From Crossaster papposus (Eukaryota > Echinodermata > Asteroidea > Velatida > Solasteridae), in the NCBI GenBank assembly GCA_037893245.1, contig JBAIAA010001564.1, forward strand, positions 1 to 64,000: 64,000 nt of DNA, in the 5' to 3' direction. Positions 47,334-60,600 of this stretch are shown here, in pieces. Numbering within the stretch: position 1 is the stretch's first letter; each line of letters begins with the position of its first letter. Position numbers and translations under genes: made by a program. A model generated the notes under the pieces. It had not been told where the DNA came from. It searched no databases and saw nothing but the letters and a program-made list of their open reading frames with translations.

Positions 47334-50300
47334 ATATGTAAAGGGAAAGAAGTGTGCATAAGAAATATGTAAAGGGAAAGAAGTGTGCATAAGAAATATG
47401 TAAAGGGAAAGAAGTGTGCATAAGAAATATGTAAAGGGAAAGAAGTGTGCATAAGAAATATGTAAAGGGAAAGAAGTGTGCATAAGAAATATGTAAAGGG
47501 AAAGAAGTGTGCATAAGAAATATGTAAAGGGAAAGAAGTGTGCATAAGAAATATGTAAAGGGAAAGAAGTGTGCATAAGAAATATGTAAAGGGAAAGAAG
47601 TGTGCATAAGAAATATGTAAAGGGAAAGAAGTGTGCATAAGAAATATGTAAAGGGAAAGAAGTGTGCATAAGAAATATGTAAAGGGAAAGAAGTGTGCAT
47701 AAGAAATATGTAAAGGGAAAGAAGTGTGCATAAGAAATATGTAAATGGAAAGAAGTGTGCATAAGAAATATGTAAAGGGAAAGGAGTGTGCATAAGAAAT
47801 ATGTAAAGGGAAAGAAGTGTGCATAAGAAATATGTAAAGGGAAAGAAATGTGCATAAGAAATATGTAAAGGGAAAGAAGTGTGCATAAGAAATATGTAAA
47901 GGGAAAGAAGTGTGCATAAGAAATATGTAAAGGGAAAGAAGTGTGCATAAGAAATATGTAAAGGGAAAGAAGTGTGCATAAGAAATATGTAAAGGGAAAG
48001 AAGTGTGCATAAGAAATATGTAAAGGGAAAGAAGTGTGCCTAAGAAATATGTAAAGGGAAAGAAGTGTGCATACGAAATTTGTAAAGGGAAAGAAGTGTG
48101 CATAAGAAATATGTAAAGGGAAAGAAGTGTGCATAAGAAATATGTAAATGGAAAGAAGTGTGCATAAGAAATATGTAAAGGGAAAGAAGTGTGCATAAGA
48201 AATATGTAAAGGGAAAGAAGTGTGCATAAGAAATATGTAAAGGGAAAGAAGTGTGCATAAGAAATATGTAAAAGGAAAGAAGTGTGCATAAGAAATATGT
48301 AAAGGGAAAGAAGTGTGCATAAGAAATATGTAAAGGGAAAGAAGTGTGCATAAGAAATATGTAAAGGGAAAGAAGTGTGCATAAGAAATATGTAAAGGGA
48401 AAGAAGTGTGCATAAGAAATATGTAAAGGGAAAGAAGTGTGCATAAGAAATATGTAAAGGGAAAGAAGTGTGCATAAGAAATATGTAAAGGGAAAGAAGT
48501 GTGCATAAGAAATATGTAAAGGGAAAGGAGTGTGCATAAGAAATATGTAAAGGGAAAGAAGTGTGCATAAGAAATATGTAAAGGGAAAGAAGTGTGCATA
48601 AGAAATATGTAAAGGGAAAGAAGTGTGCATAAGAAATATGTAAAGGGAAAGAAGTGTGCATAAGAAATATGTAAAGGGAAAGAAGTGTGCATAAGAAATA
48701 TGTAAAGGGAAAGAAGTGTGCATAAGAAATATGTAAAGGGAAAGAAGTGTGCATAAGAAATATGTAAATGGAAAGAAGTGTGCATAAGAAATATGTAAAG
48801 GGAAAGAAGTGTGCATAAGAAATATGTAAAGGGAAAGAAGTGCGCATAAGAAATATGTAAAGGGAAAGAAGTGCGCATAAGAAATATGTAAAGGGAAAGA
48901 AGTTTGCATAAGAAATATGTAAAGGGAAAGAAGTGTGCATAATACATATGTAAAGGGAAAGAAGTGTGCATAAGAAATATGTAAAGGGAAAGAAGTGTGC
49001 ATAAGAAATATGTAAAGGGAAAGAAGTGTGCATAAGAAATATGTAAAGGGAAAGAAGTGTGCATAAGAAATATGTAAAGGGAAAGAAGTGTGCATAAGAA
49101 ATATGTAAAGGGAAAGAAGTGTGCATAAGAAATATGTAAAGGGAAAGAAGTGTGCATAAGAAATATGTAAAGGGAAAGAAGTGTGCATAAGAAATATGTA
49201 AAGGGAAAGAAGTGTGCATAAGAAATATGTAAAGGGAAAGAAGTGTGCATAAGAAATATGTAAAGGGAAAGGAGTGTGCATAAGAAATATGTAAAGGGAA
49301 AGAAGTGTGCATAAGAAATATGTAAAGGGAAAGAAGTGTGCATAAGAAATATGTAAAGGGAAAGAAGTGTGCATAAGAAATATGTAAAGGGAAAGAAGTG
49401 TGCATAAGAAATATGTAAAGGGAAAGAAGTGTGCATAAGAAATATGTAAAGGGAAAGAAGTGTGCATAAGAAATATGTAAAGGGAAAGAAGTGTGCATAA
49501 GAAATATGTAAAGGGAAAGAAGTGTGCATAAGAAATATGTAAAGGGAAAGAAGTGCGCATAAGAAATATGTAAAGGGAAAGAAGTGCGCATAAGGAATAT
49601 GTAAAGGGAAAGAAGTGCGCATAAGAAATATGTAAAGGGAAAGAAGTTTGCATAAGAAATATGTAAAGGGAAAGAAGTGTGCATAATACATATGTAAAGG
49701 GAAAGAAGTGTGCATAAGAAATATGTAAAGGGAAAGAAGTGTGCATAAGAAATATGTAAAGGGAAAGAAGTGTGCATAAGAAATATGTAAAGGGAAAGAA
49801 GTGTGCATAAGAAATATGTAAAGGGAAAGAAGTGTGCATAAGAAATATGTAAAGGGAAAGAAGTGTGCATAAAAAATATGTAAAGGGAAAGAAGTGTGCA
49901 TAAGAAATATGTAAAGGGAAAGAAGTGTGCATAAGAAATATGTAAAGGGAAAGAAGTGTGCATAAGAAATATGTAAAGGGAAAGAAGTGTGCATAAGAAA
50001 TATGTAAAGGGAAAAAAGTGTGCATAAGAAATATGTAAAGGGAAAGAAGTGTGCATAAGAAATAAACACATGATGTGGGAACAAGCCCTCGAGTTAAATA
50101 TGTAAAGGGAAAGAAGTGTGCATAAGAAATATGTAAAGGGAAAGAAGTGTGCATAAGAAATATGTAAAGGGAAAGAAGTGTGCATAAGAAATATGTAAAG
50201 GGAAAGAAGTGTGCATAAGAAATATGTAAAGGGAAAGAAGTGTGCATAAGAAATATGTAAAGGGAAAGAAGTGTGCATAAGAAATATGTAAAGGGAAAGA

Positions 50301-53300
50301 AGTGTGCATAAGAAATATGTAAAGGGAAAGAAGTGTGCATAAGAAATATGTAAAGGGAAAGAAGTGTGCATAAGAAATATGTAAAGGGAAAGAAGTGTGC
50401 ATAAGAAATATGTAAAGGGAAAGAAGTGTGCATAAGAAATATGTAAAGGGAAAGAAGTGTGCATAAGAAATATGTAAAGGGAAAGAAGTGTGCATAAGAA
50501 ATATGTAAAGGGAAAGAAGTGTGCATAAGAAATATGTAAAGGGAAAGAAGTGTGCATAAGAAATATGTAAAGGGAAAGAAGTGTGCATAAGAAATATGTA
50601 AAGGGAAAGAAGTGTGCATAAGAAATATGTAAAGGGAAAGAAGTGTGCATAAGAAATATGTAAAGGGAAAGAAGTGTGCATAAGAAATATGTAAAGGGAA
50701 AGAAGTGTGCATAAGAAATATGTAAAGGGAAAGAAGTGTGCATAAGAAATATGTAAAGGGAAAGAAGTGTGCATAAGAAATATGTAAAGGGAAAGAAGTG
50801 TGCATAAGAAATATGTAAAGGGAAAGAAGTGTGCATAAGAAATATGTAAAGGGAAAGAAGTGTGCATAAGAAATATGTAAAGGGAAAGAAGTGTGCATAA
50901 GAAATATGTAAAGGGAAAGAAGTGTGCATAAGAAATATGTAAAGGGAAAGAAGTGTGCATAAGAAATATGTAAAGGGAAAGAAGTGTGCATAAGAAATAT
51001 GTAAAGGGAAAGAAGTGTGCATAAGAAATATGTAAAGGGAAAGAAGTGTGCATAAGAAATATGTAAAGGGAAAGAAGTGTGCATAAGAAATATGTAAAGG
51101 GAAAGAAGTGTGCATAAGAAATATGTAAAGGGAAAGAAGTGTGCATAAGAAATATGTAAAGGGAAAGAAGTGTGCATAAGAAATATGTAAAGGGAAAGAA
51201 GTGTGCATAAGAAATATGTAAAGGGAAAGAAGTGTGCATAAGAAATATGTAAAGGGAAAGAAGTGTGCATAAGAAATATGTAAAGGGAAAGAAGTGTGCA
51301 TAAGAAATATGTAAAGGGAAAGAAGTGTGCATAAGAAATATGTAAAGGGAAAGAAGTGTGCATAAGAAATATGTAAAGGGAAAGAAGTGTGCATAAGAAA
51401 TATGTAAAGGGAAAGAAGTGTGCATAAGAAATATGTAAAGGGAAAGAAGTGTGCATAAGAAATATGTAAAGGGAAAGAAGTGTGCATAAGAAATATGTAA
51501 AGGGAAAGAAGTGTGCCTAAGAAATATGTAAAGGGAAAGAAGTGTGCATAAGAAATATGTAAAGGGAAAGAAGTGTGCATAAGAAATATGTAAAGGGAAA
51601 GAAGTGTGCATAAGAAATATGTAAATGGAAAGAAGTGTGCATAAGAAATATGTAAAGGGAAAGAAGTGTGCATAAGAAATATGTAAAGGGAAAGAAGTGA
51701 GCATAAGAAATATGTAAAGGGAAAGAAGTGTGCATAAGAAATATGTAAAGGGAAAGAAGTGTGCATAAGAAATATGTAAAAGGAAAGAAGTGTGCATAAG
51801 AAATATGTAAAGGGAAAGAAGTGTGCATAAGAAATATGTAAAGGGAAAGAAGTGTGCATAAGAAATATGTAAAGGGAAAGAAGTGTGCATAAGAAATATG
51901 TAAAGGGAAAGAAGTGTGCATAAGAAATATGTAAAGGGAAAGAAGTGTGCATAAGAAATATGTAAAGGGAAAGAAGTGTGCATAAGAAATATGTAAAGGG
52001 AAAGGAGTGTGCATAAGAAATATGTAAAGGGAAAGAAGTGTGCATAAGAAATATGTAAAGGGAAAGAAGTGTGCATAAGAAATATGTAAAGGGAAAGAAG
52101 TGTGCATAAGAAATATGTAAAGGGAAAGAAGTGTGCATAAGAAATATGTAAAGGGAAAGAAGTGTGCATAAGAAATATGTAAAGGGAAAGAAGTGTGCAT
52201 AAGAAATATGTAAAGGGAAAGAAGTGTGCATAAGAAATATGTAAAGGGAAAGAAGTGTGCATAAGAAATATGTAAAGGGAAAGAAGTGTGCATAAGAAAT
52301 ATGTAAAGGGAAAGAAGTGTGCATAAGAAATATGTAAAGGGAAAGAAGTGTGCATAAGAAATATGTAAAGGGAAAGAAGTGTGCATAAGAAATATGTAAA
52401 GGGAAAGAAGTGTGCATAAGAAATATGTAAAGGGAAAGAAGTGTGCATAAGAAATATGTAAAGGGAAAGAAGTGTGCATAAGAAATATGTAAAGGGAAAG
52501 AAGTGTGCATAAGAAATATGTAAAGGGAAAGAAGTGCGCATAAGAAATATGTAAAGGGAAAGAAGTGCGCATAAGAAATATGTAAAGGGAAAGAAGTGTG
52601 CATAAGAAATATGTAAAGGGAAAGAAGTGTGCATAAGAAATATGTAAAGGGAAAGAAGTGTGCATAAGAAATATGTAAAGGGAAAGAAGTGTGCATAAGA
52701 AATATGTAAAGGGAAAGAAGTGTGCATAAGAAATATGTAAAGGGAAAGAAGTGTGCATAAGAAATATGTAAAGGTAAAGAAGTGTGCATAAGAAATATGT
52801 AAAGGGAAAGAAGTGTGCACAAGAAATATGTAAAGGGAAAGAAGTGTGCATAAGAAATATGTAAAGGGAAAGAAGTGTGCATAAGAAATATGTAAAGGGA
52901 AAGAAGTGTACATAAGAAATATGTAAAGGGAAAGAAGTGTGCATAAGAAATATGTAAAGGGAAAGAAGTGTGCATAAGAAATATGTAAAGGGAAATAAGT
53001 GTGCATAAGAAATATGTAAAGGGAAAGAAGTGTGCATAAGAAATATGTAAAGGGAAAGAAGTGTGCATAAGAAATATGTAAAGGGAAAGAAGTGTGCATA
53101 AGAAATATGTAAAGGGAAAGAAGTGTGCATAAGAAATATGTAAAGGGAAAGAAGTGTGCATAAGAAATATGTAAAGGGAAAGAAGTGTGCATAATAAATA
53201 TGTAAAGGGAAAGAAGTGTGCATAAGAAATATGTAAAGGGAAAGAAGTGTGCATAAGAAATATGTAAAGGGAAAGAAGTGTGCATAAGAAATATGTAAAG

Positions 53301-54623
53301 GGAAAGAAGTGTGCATAAGAAATATGTAAAGGGAAAGAAGTGTGCATAAGAAATATGTAAAGGGAAAGAAGTGTGCATAAGAAATATGTAAAGGGAAAGA
53401 AGTGTGCATAAGAAATATGTAAAGGGAAAGAAGTGTGCATAAGAAATATGTAAAGAGAAAGAAGTGTGCATAAGAAATATGTAAAGGGAAAGAAGTGTGC
53501 ATAAGAAATATGTAAAGGGAAAGAAGTGTGCATAAGAAATATGTAAAGGGAAAGAAGTGTGCATAAGAAATATGTAAAGGGAAAGAAGTGTGCATAAGAA
53601 ATATGTAAAGGGAAAGAAGTGTGCATAATAAATATGTAAAGGGAAAGAAGTGTGCATAAGAAATATGTAAAGGGAAAGAAGTGTGCATAAGAAATATGTA
53701 AAGGGAAAGAAGTGTGCATAAGAAATATGTAAAGGGAAAGAAGTGTGCATAAGAAATATATAAAGGGAAAGAAGTGTGCATAAGAAATATGTAAAGGGAA
53801 AGAAGTGTGCATAAGAAATATGTAAAGGGAAAGAAGTGTGCATAAGAAATATGTAAAGGGAAAGAAGTGTGCATAAGAAATATGTAAAGGGAAAGAAGTG
53901 TGCATAAGAAATATGTAAAGGGAAAGAAGTGTGCATACGAAATATGTAAAGGGAAAGAAGTGTGCATAAGAAATATGTAAAGGGAAAGAAGTGTGCATAA
54001 GAAATATGTAAAGGGAAAGAAGTGTGCATAAGAAATATGTAAAGGGAAAGAAGTGTGCATAAGAAATATGTAAAGGGAAAGAAGTGTGCATAAGAAATAT
54101 GTAAAGGGAAAGAAGTGTGCATAAGACATATGTAAAGGGAAAGAAGTGTGCATAAGAAATATGTAAAGGGAAAGAAGTGTGCATAAGAAATATGTAAAGG
54201 GAAAGAAGTGTGCATAAGAAATATGTAAAGGGAAAGAAGTGTGCATAAGACATATGTAAAGGGAAAGAAGTGTGCATAAGAAATATGTAAAGGGAAAGAA
54301 GTGTGCATAAGAAATATGTAAAGGGAAAGAAGTGTGCATAAGAAATATGTAAAGGGAAAGAAGTGTGCATAAGAAATATGTAAAGGGAAAGAAGTGTGCA
54401 TAAGAAATATGTAAAGGAAAAGAAGTGTGCATAAGAAATATGTAAAGGGAAAGAAGTGTGCATACGAAATACGTAAAGGGAAAGAAGTGTGCATAAGAAA
54501 TATGTAAAGGGAAAGAAGTGTGCATAAGAAATATGTAAAGGGAAAGAAGTGTGCATAAGAAATATGTAAAGGGAAAGAAGTGTGCATAAGAAATATGTAA
54601 AGGGAAAGAAGTGTGCATAAGAA
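47334..54623. repeat. Zone J: 31-bp units with one 36-bp segment at 50,062
   Basis: About 7.3 kb of 31-mers contain a single 36-bp segment (50,062-50,097, CTCGAG type). Substitutions are more varied than in zones F and H: GTGCCTAAG at 48,040 and 51,517, GTGCGC at 48,842, 48,873, 49,555, 49,586, 49,617, 52,536 and 52,567, GTGCACAAG near 52,815, AAGACATATG near 54,125 and 54,250, and ATACGTAAAG near 54,470. From about 50,100 to 51,500 variants are almost absent. Confidence 0.92.
48520..49714. repeat. 744-bp duplication (24 units)
   Basis: AAAGGAGTG (48,527), two GTGCGC units (48,842, 48,873), GTTTGC (48,902) and AATACATATG (48,943) recur exactly 744 bp later (49,271, 49,586, 49,617, 49,646, about 49,687). 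The later copy gained a third GTGCGC at 49,555 and a CATAAGGAAT unit. 744 is 24 times 31, so no length change has occurred. Confidence 0.82.
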
Positions 54624-57600
54624 ATAAACACATGATGTGGGAACAAGCCCTCGAGTTAAATATGTAAAGGGAAAGAAGTGTGCATAAGAAATATGTAAAG
54701 GGAAAGAAGTGTGCATAAGAAATATGTAAAGGGAAAGAAGTGTGCATAATAAATATGTAAAGGGAAAGAAGTGTGCATAATAAATATGTAAAGGGAAAGA
54801 AGTGTGCATAAGAAATATGTAAAGGGAAAGAAGTGTGCATAAGAAATAATAAAGGGAAAGAAGTGTGCATAAGAAATAATAAAGGGAAAGAAGTGTGCAT
54901 AAGAAATAAACACATGATGTGGAAACAAGCCCTCGAGTTAAATATGTAAAGGGAAAGAAGTGTGCATAAGAAATATGTAAAGGGAAAGAAGTGTGCATAA
55001 GAAATATGTAAAGGGAAAGAAGTGTGCATAAGAAATATGTAAAGGGAAAGAAGTGTGCATAAGAAATATGTAAAGGGAAAGAAGTGTGCATAAGAAATAT
55101 GTAAAGGAAAAGAAGTGTGCATAAGAAATATGTAAAGGGAAAGAAGTGTGCATAAGAAATATGTAAAGGGAAAGAAGTGTGCATAAGAAATATGTAAAGG
55201 GAAAGAAGTGTGCATAAGAAATATGTAAAGGGAAAGAAGTGTGCATAATAAATATGTAAAGGAAAAGAAGTGTGCATAAGAAATAAACACATGATGTGGG
55301 AACAAGCCCTCGAGTTAAATATGTAAAGGGAAAGAAGTGTGCATAAGAAATATGTAAAGGGAAAGAAGTGTGCATAAGAAATATGTAAAGGGAAAGAAGT
55401 GTGCATAAGAAATATGTAAAGGGAAAGAAGTGTGCATAAGAAATATGTAAAGGGAAAGAAGTGTGCATAAGAAATATGTAAAGGGAAAGAAGTGTGCATA
55501 AGAAATATGTAAAGGGAAAGAAGTGTGCATAAGAAATATGTAAAGGGAAAGAAGTGTGCATAAGAAATATGTAAATGGAAAGAAGTGTGCATAAGAAATA
55601 TGTAAAGGGAAAGAAGTGTGCATAAGAAATATGTAAAGGGAAAGAAGTGTGCATAAGAAATATGTAAAGGGAAAGAAGTGTGCATAAGAAATATGTAAAG
55701 GGAAAGAAGTGTGCATAAGAAATAAACACATGATGTGGGAACAAGCCCTCGAGTTAAATATGTAAAGGGAAAGAAGTGTGCATAAGAAATATGTAAAGGG
55801 AAAAAAGTGTGCATAAGAAATATGTAAAGGGAAAGAAGTGTGCATAAGAAATATGTAAAGGGAAAGAAGTGTGCATAAGAAATATGTAAAGGGAAAGAAG
55901 TGTGCATAAGAAATATGTAAAGGGAAAGAAGTGTGCATAAGAAATATGTAAAGGGAAAGAAGTGTGCATAAGAAATAATAAAGGGAAAGAAGTGTGCATA
56001 AGAAATAATAAAGGGAAAGAAGTGTGCATAAGAAATAAACACATGATGTGGGAACAAGCCCTCGAGTTAAATATGTAAAGGGAAAGAAGTGTGCATAAGA
56101 AATATGTAAAGGGAAAGAAGTGTGCATAAGAAATATGTAAAGGGAAAGAAGTGTGCATAAGAAATATGTAAAGGGAAAGAAGTGTGCATAAGAAATATGT
56201 AAAGGGAAAGAAGTGTGCATAAGAAATATGTAAAGGGAAAGAAGTGTGCATAAGAAATATGTAAAGGGAAAGAAGTGTGCATAAGAAATATGTAAAGGGA
56301 AAGAAGTGTGCATAAGAAATATGTAAAGGGAAAGAAGTGTGCATAAGAAATATGTAAAGGGAAAGAAGTGTGCATAAGAAATAAACACATGATGTGGGAA
56401 CAAGCCCTCGAGTTAAATATGTAAAGGGAAAGAAGTGTGCATAAGAAATATGTAAAGGGAAAGAAGTGTGCATAAGAAATATGTAAAGGGAAAGAAGTGT
56501 GCATACGAAATATGTAAAGGGAAAGAAGTGTGCATAAGAAATATGTAAAGGGAAAGAAGTGTGCATAAGAAATATGTAAAGGGAAAGAAGTGTGCATAAG
56601 AAATATGTAAAGGGAAAGAAGTGTGCATAAGAAATATGTAAATGGAAAGAAGTGTGCATAAGAAATATGTGAAGGGAAAGAAGTGTGCATAAGAAATATG
56701 TAAAGGGAAAGAAGTGTGCATAAGAAATATGTAAAGGGAAAGAAGTGTGCATAAGAAATATGTAAAGGGAAGGAAGTGTGCATAAGAAATAAACACATGA
56801 TGTGGGAACAAGCCCTCGAGTTAAATATGTAAAGGGAAAGAAGTGTGCATAAGAAATATGTAAAGGGAAAGAAGTGTGCATAAGAAATATGTAAAGGGAA
56901 AGAAGTGTGCATAAGAAATATGTAAAGGGAAAGAAGTGTGCATAAGAAATATGTAAAGGGAAAGAAGTGTGCATAAGAAATATGTAAAGGGAAAGAAGTG
57001 TGCATAAGAAATATGTAAAGGGAAAGAAGTGTGCATAAGAAATATGTAAAGGGAAAGAAGTGTGCATAAGAAATATGTAAAGGGAAAGAAGTGTGCATAA
57101 GAAATATGTAAAGGGAAAGAAGTGTGCATAAGAAATAATAAAGGGAAAGAAGTGTGCATAAGAAATAATAAAGGGAAAGAAGTGTGCATAAGAAATAAAC
57201 ACATGATGTGGGAACAAGCCTTCGAGTTAAATATGTAAAGGGAAAGAAGTGTGCATAAGAAATATGTAAAGGGAAAGAAGTGTGCATAAGAAATATGTAA
57301 AGGGAAAGAAGTGTGCATAAGAAATATGTAAAGGGAAAGAAGTGTGCATAAGAAATATGTAAAGGGAAAGAAGTGTGCATAAGAAATATGTAAAGGGAAA
57401 GAAGTGTGCATAAGAAATATGTAAAGGGAAAGAAGTGTGCATAAGAAATATGTAAAGGGAAAGAAGTGTGCATAAGAAATATGTAAAGGGAAAGAAGTGT
57501 GCATAAGAAATAAACACATGATGTGGGAACAAGCCCTCGAGTTAAATATGTAAAGGGAAAGAAGTGTGCATAAGAAATATATAAAGGGAAAGAAGTGTGC

Positions 57601-60600
57601 ATAAGAAATATGTAAAGGGAAAGAAGTGTGCATAAGAAATATGTAAAGGGAAAGAAGTGTGCATACGAAATATGTAAAGGGAAAGAAGTGTGCATAAGAA
57701 ATATGTAAAGGGAAAGAAGTGTGCATCAGAAATATGTAAAGGGAAAGAAGTGTGCATAAGAAATATGTAAATGGAAAGAAGTGTGCATAAGAAATATGTA
57801 AAGGGAAAGAAGTGTGCATAAGAAATATGTAAAGGGAAAGAAGTGTGCATAAGAAATATGTAAAGGGAAAGAAGTGTGCATAAGAAATATGTAAAGGGAA
57901 AGAAGTGTGCATAAGAAATAAACACATGATGTGGGAACAAGCCCTCGAGTTAAATATGTAAAGGGAAAGAAGTGTGCAAAAGAAATATGTAAAGGGAAAG
58001 AAGTGTGCATAAGAAATATGTAAAGGGAAAGAAGTGTGCATAAGAAATATGTAAAGGGAAAGAAGTGTGCATAAGAAATATGTAAAGGGAAAGAAGTGTG
58101 CATAAGAAATATGTAAAGGGAAAGAAGTGTGCATAAGAAATATGTAAAGGGAAAGAAGTGTGCATCAGAAATAAACACATGATGTGGGAACAAGCCCTCG
58201 AGTTAAATATGTAAAGGGAAAGAAGTGTGCATAAGAAATATGTAAAGGGAAAGAAGTGTGCATAAGAAATATGTAAAGGGAAAGAAGTGTGCAAAAGAAA
58301 TATGTAAAGGGAAAGAAGTGTGCATAAGAAATATGTAAAGGGAAAGAAGTGTGCATAAGAAATATGTAAAGGGAAAGAAGTGTGCATAAGAAATAATAAA
58401 GGGAAAGAAGTGTGCATAAGAAATAATAAAGGGAAAGAAGTGTGCATAAGAAATAAACACATGATGTGGGAACAAGCCCTCGAGTTAAATATGTAAAGGG
58501 AAAGAAGTGTGCATAAGAAATATGTAAAGGGAAAGAAGTGTGCATAAGAAATATGTAAAGGGAAAGAAGTGTGCATAAGAAATATGTAAAGGGAAAGAAG
58601 TGTGCATAAGAAATATGTAAAAGGAAAGAAGTGTGCATAAGAAATATGTAAAGGGAAAGAAGTGTGCATAAGAAATATGTAAAGGGAAAGAAGTGTGCAT
58701 AAGAAATATGTAAAGGGAAAGAAGTGTGCATAAGAAATATGTAAAGGGAAAGAAGTGTGCATAAGAAATATGTAAAGGGAAAGAAGTGTGCATAAGAAAT
58801 ATGTAAAGGGAAAGAAGTGTGCATAAGAAATAAACACATGATGTGGGAACAAGCCCTCGAGTTAAATATGTAAAGGGAAAGAAGTGTGCATAAGAAATAT
58901 GTAAAGGGAAAGAAGTGTGCATAAGAAATATGTAAAGGGAAAGAAGTGTGCTTAAGAAATATGTAAAGGGAAAGAAGTGTGCATAAGAAATATGTAAAGG
59001 GAAAGAAGTGTGCATAAGAAATATGTAAAGGGAAAGAAGTGTGCATAAGAAATATGTAAAGGGAAAGAAGTGTGCATAAGAAATATGTAAATGGAAAGAA
59101 GTGTGCATAAGAAATATGTAAAGGGAAAGAAGTGTGCATAAGAAATATGTAAAGGGAAAGAAGTGTGCATAAGAAATATGTAAAGGGAAAAAAGTGTGCA
59201 TAAGAAATATGTAAAGGGAAAGAAGTGTGCATAAGAAATAAACACATGATGTGGGAACAAGCCCTCGAGTTAAATATGTAAAGGGAAAGAAGTGTGCATA
59301 AGAAATATGTAAAGGGAAAGAAGTGTGCATAAGAAATATGTAAAGGGAAAGAAGTGTGCATAAGAAATATGTAAAGGGAAAGAAGTGTGCATAAGAAATA
59401 TGTAAAGGGAAAGAAGTGTGCATAAGAAATATGTAAAGGGAAAGAAGTGTGCATAAGAAATATGTAAAGGGAAAGAAGTGTGCATAAGAAATAAACACAT
59501 GATGTGGGAACAAGCCCTCGAGTTAAATATGTAAAGGGAAAGAAGTGTGCATAAGAAATATGTAAAGGGAAAGAAGTGTGCATAAGAAATATGTAAAGGG
59601 AAAGAAGTGTGCATAAGAAATATGTAAAGGGAAAGAAGTGTGCATAAGAAATATGTAAAGGGAAAGAAGTGTGCATAAGAAATAAACACATGATGTGGGA
59701 ACAAGCCCTCGAGTTAAATATGTAAAGGGAAAGAAGTGTGCATAAGAAATATGTAAAGGGAAAGAAGTGTGCATAAGAAATATGTAAAGGGAAAGAAGTG
59801 TGCATAAGAAATATGTAAAGGGAAAGAAGTGTGCATAAGAAATATGTAAAGGGAAAGAAGTGTGCATAAGAAATATGTAAAGGGAAAGAAGTGTGCATAA
59901 GAAATATGTAAAGGGAAAGAAGTGTGCATAAGAAATATGTAAAGGGAAAGAAGTGTGCATAAGAAATATGTAAAGGGAAAGAAGTGTGCATAAGAAATAT
60001 GTAAAGGGAAAGAAGTGTGCATAAGAAATATGTAAAGGGAAAGAAGTGTGCATAAGAAATAAACACATGATGTGGGAACAAGCCCTCGAGTTAAATATGT
60101 AAAGGGAAAGAAGTGTGCATAAGAAATAATAAAGGGAAAGAAGTGTGCATAAGAAATAATAAAGGGAAAGAAGTGTGCATAAGAAATAAACACATGATGT
60201 GGGAACAAGCACTCGAGTTAAATATGTAAAGGGAAAGAAGTGTGCATAAGAAATATGTAAAGGGAAAGAAGTGTGCATAAGAAATATGTAAAGGGAAAGA
60301 AGTGTGCATAAGAAATATGTAAAGGGAAAGAAGTGTGCATAAGAAATATGTAAAGGGAAAGAAGTGTGCATAAGAAATATGTAAAGGGAAAGAAGTGTGC
60401 ATCAGAAATAAACACATGATGTCGAAACAAGCCCTCGAGTTAAATATGTAAAGGGAAAGAAGTGTGCATAAGAAATATGTAAAGGGAAAGAAGTGTGCAT
60501 AAGAAATATGTAAAGGGAAAGAAGTGTGCATAAGAAATATGTAAAGGGAAAGAAGTGTGCATAAGAAATATGTAAAGGGAAAGAAGTGTGCATAAGAAAT

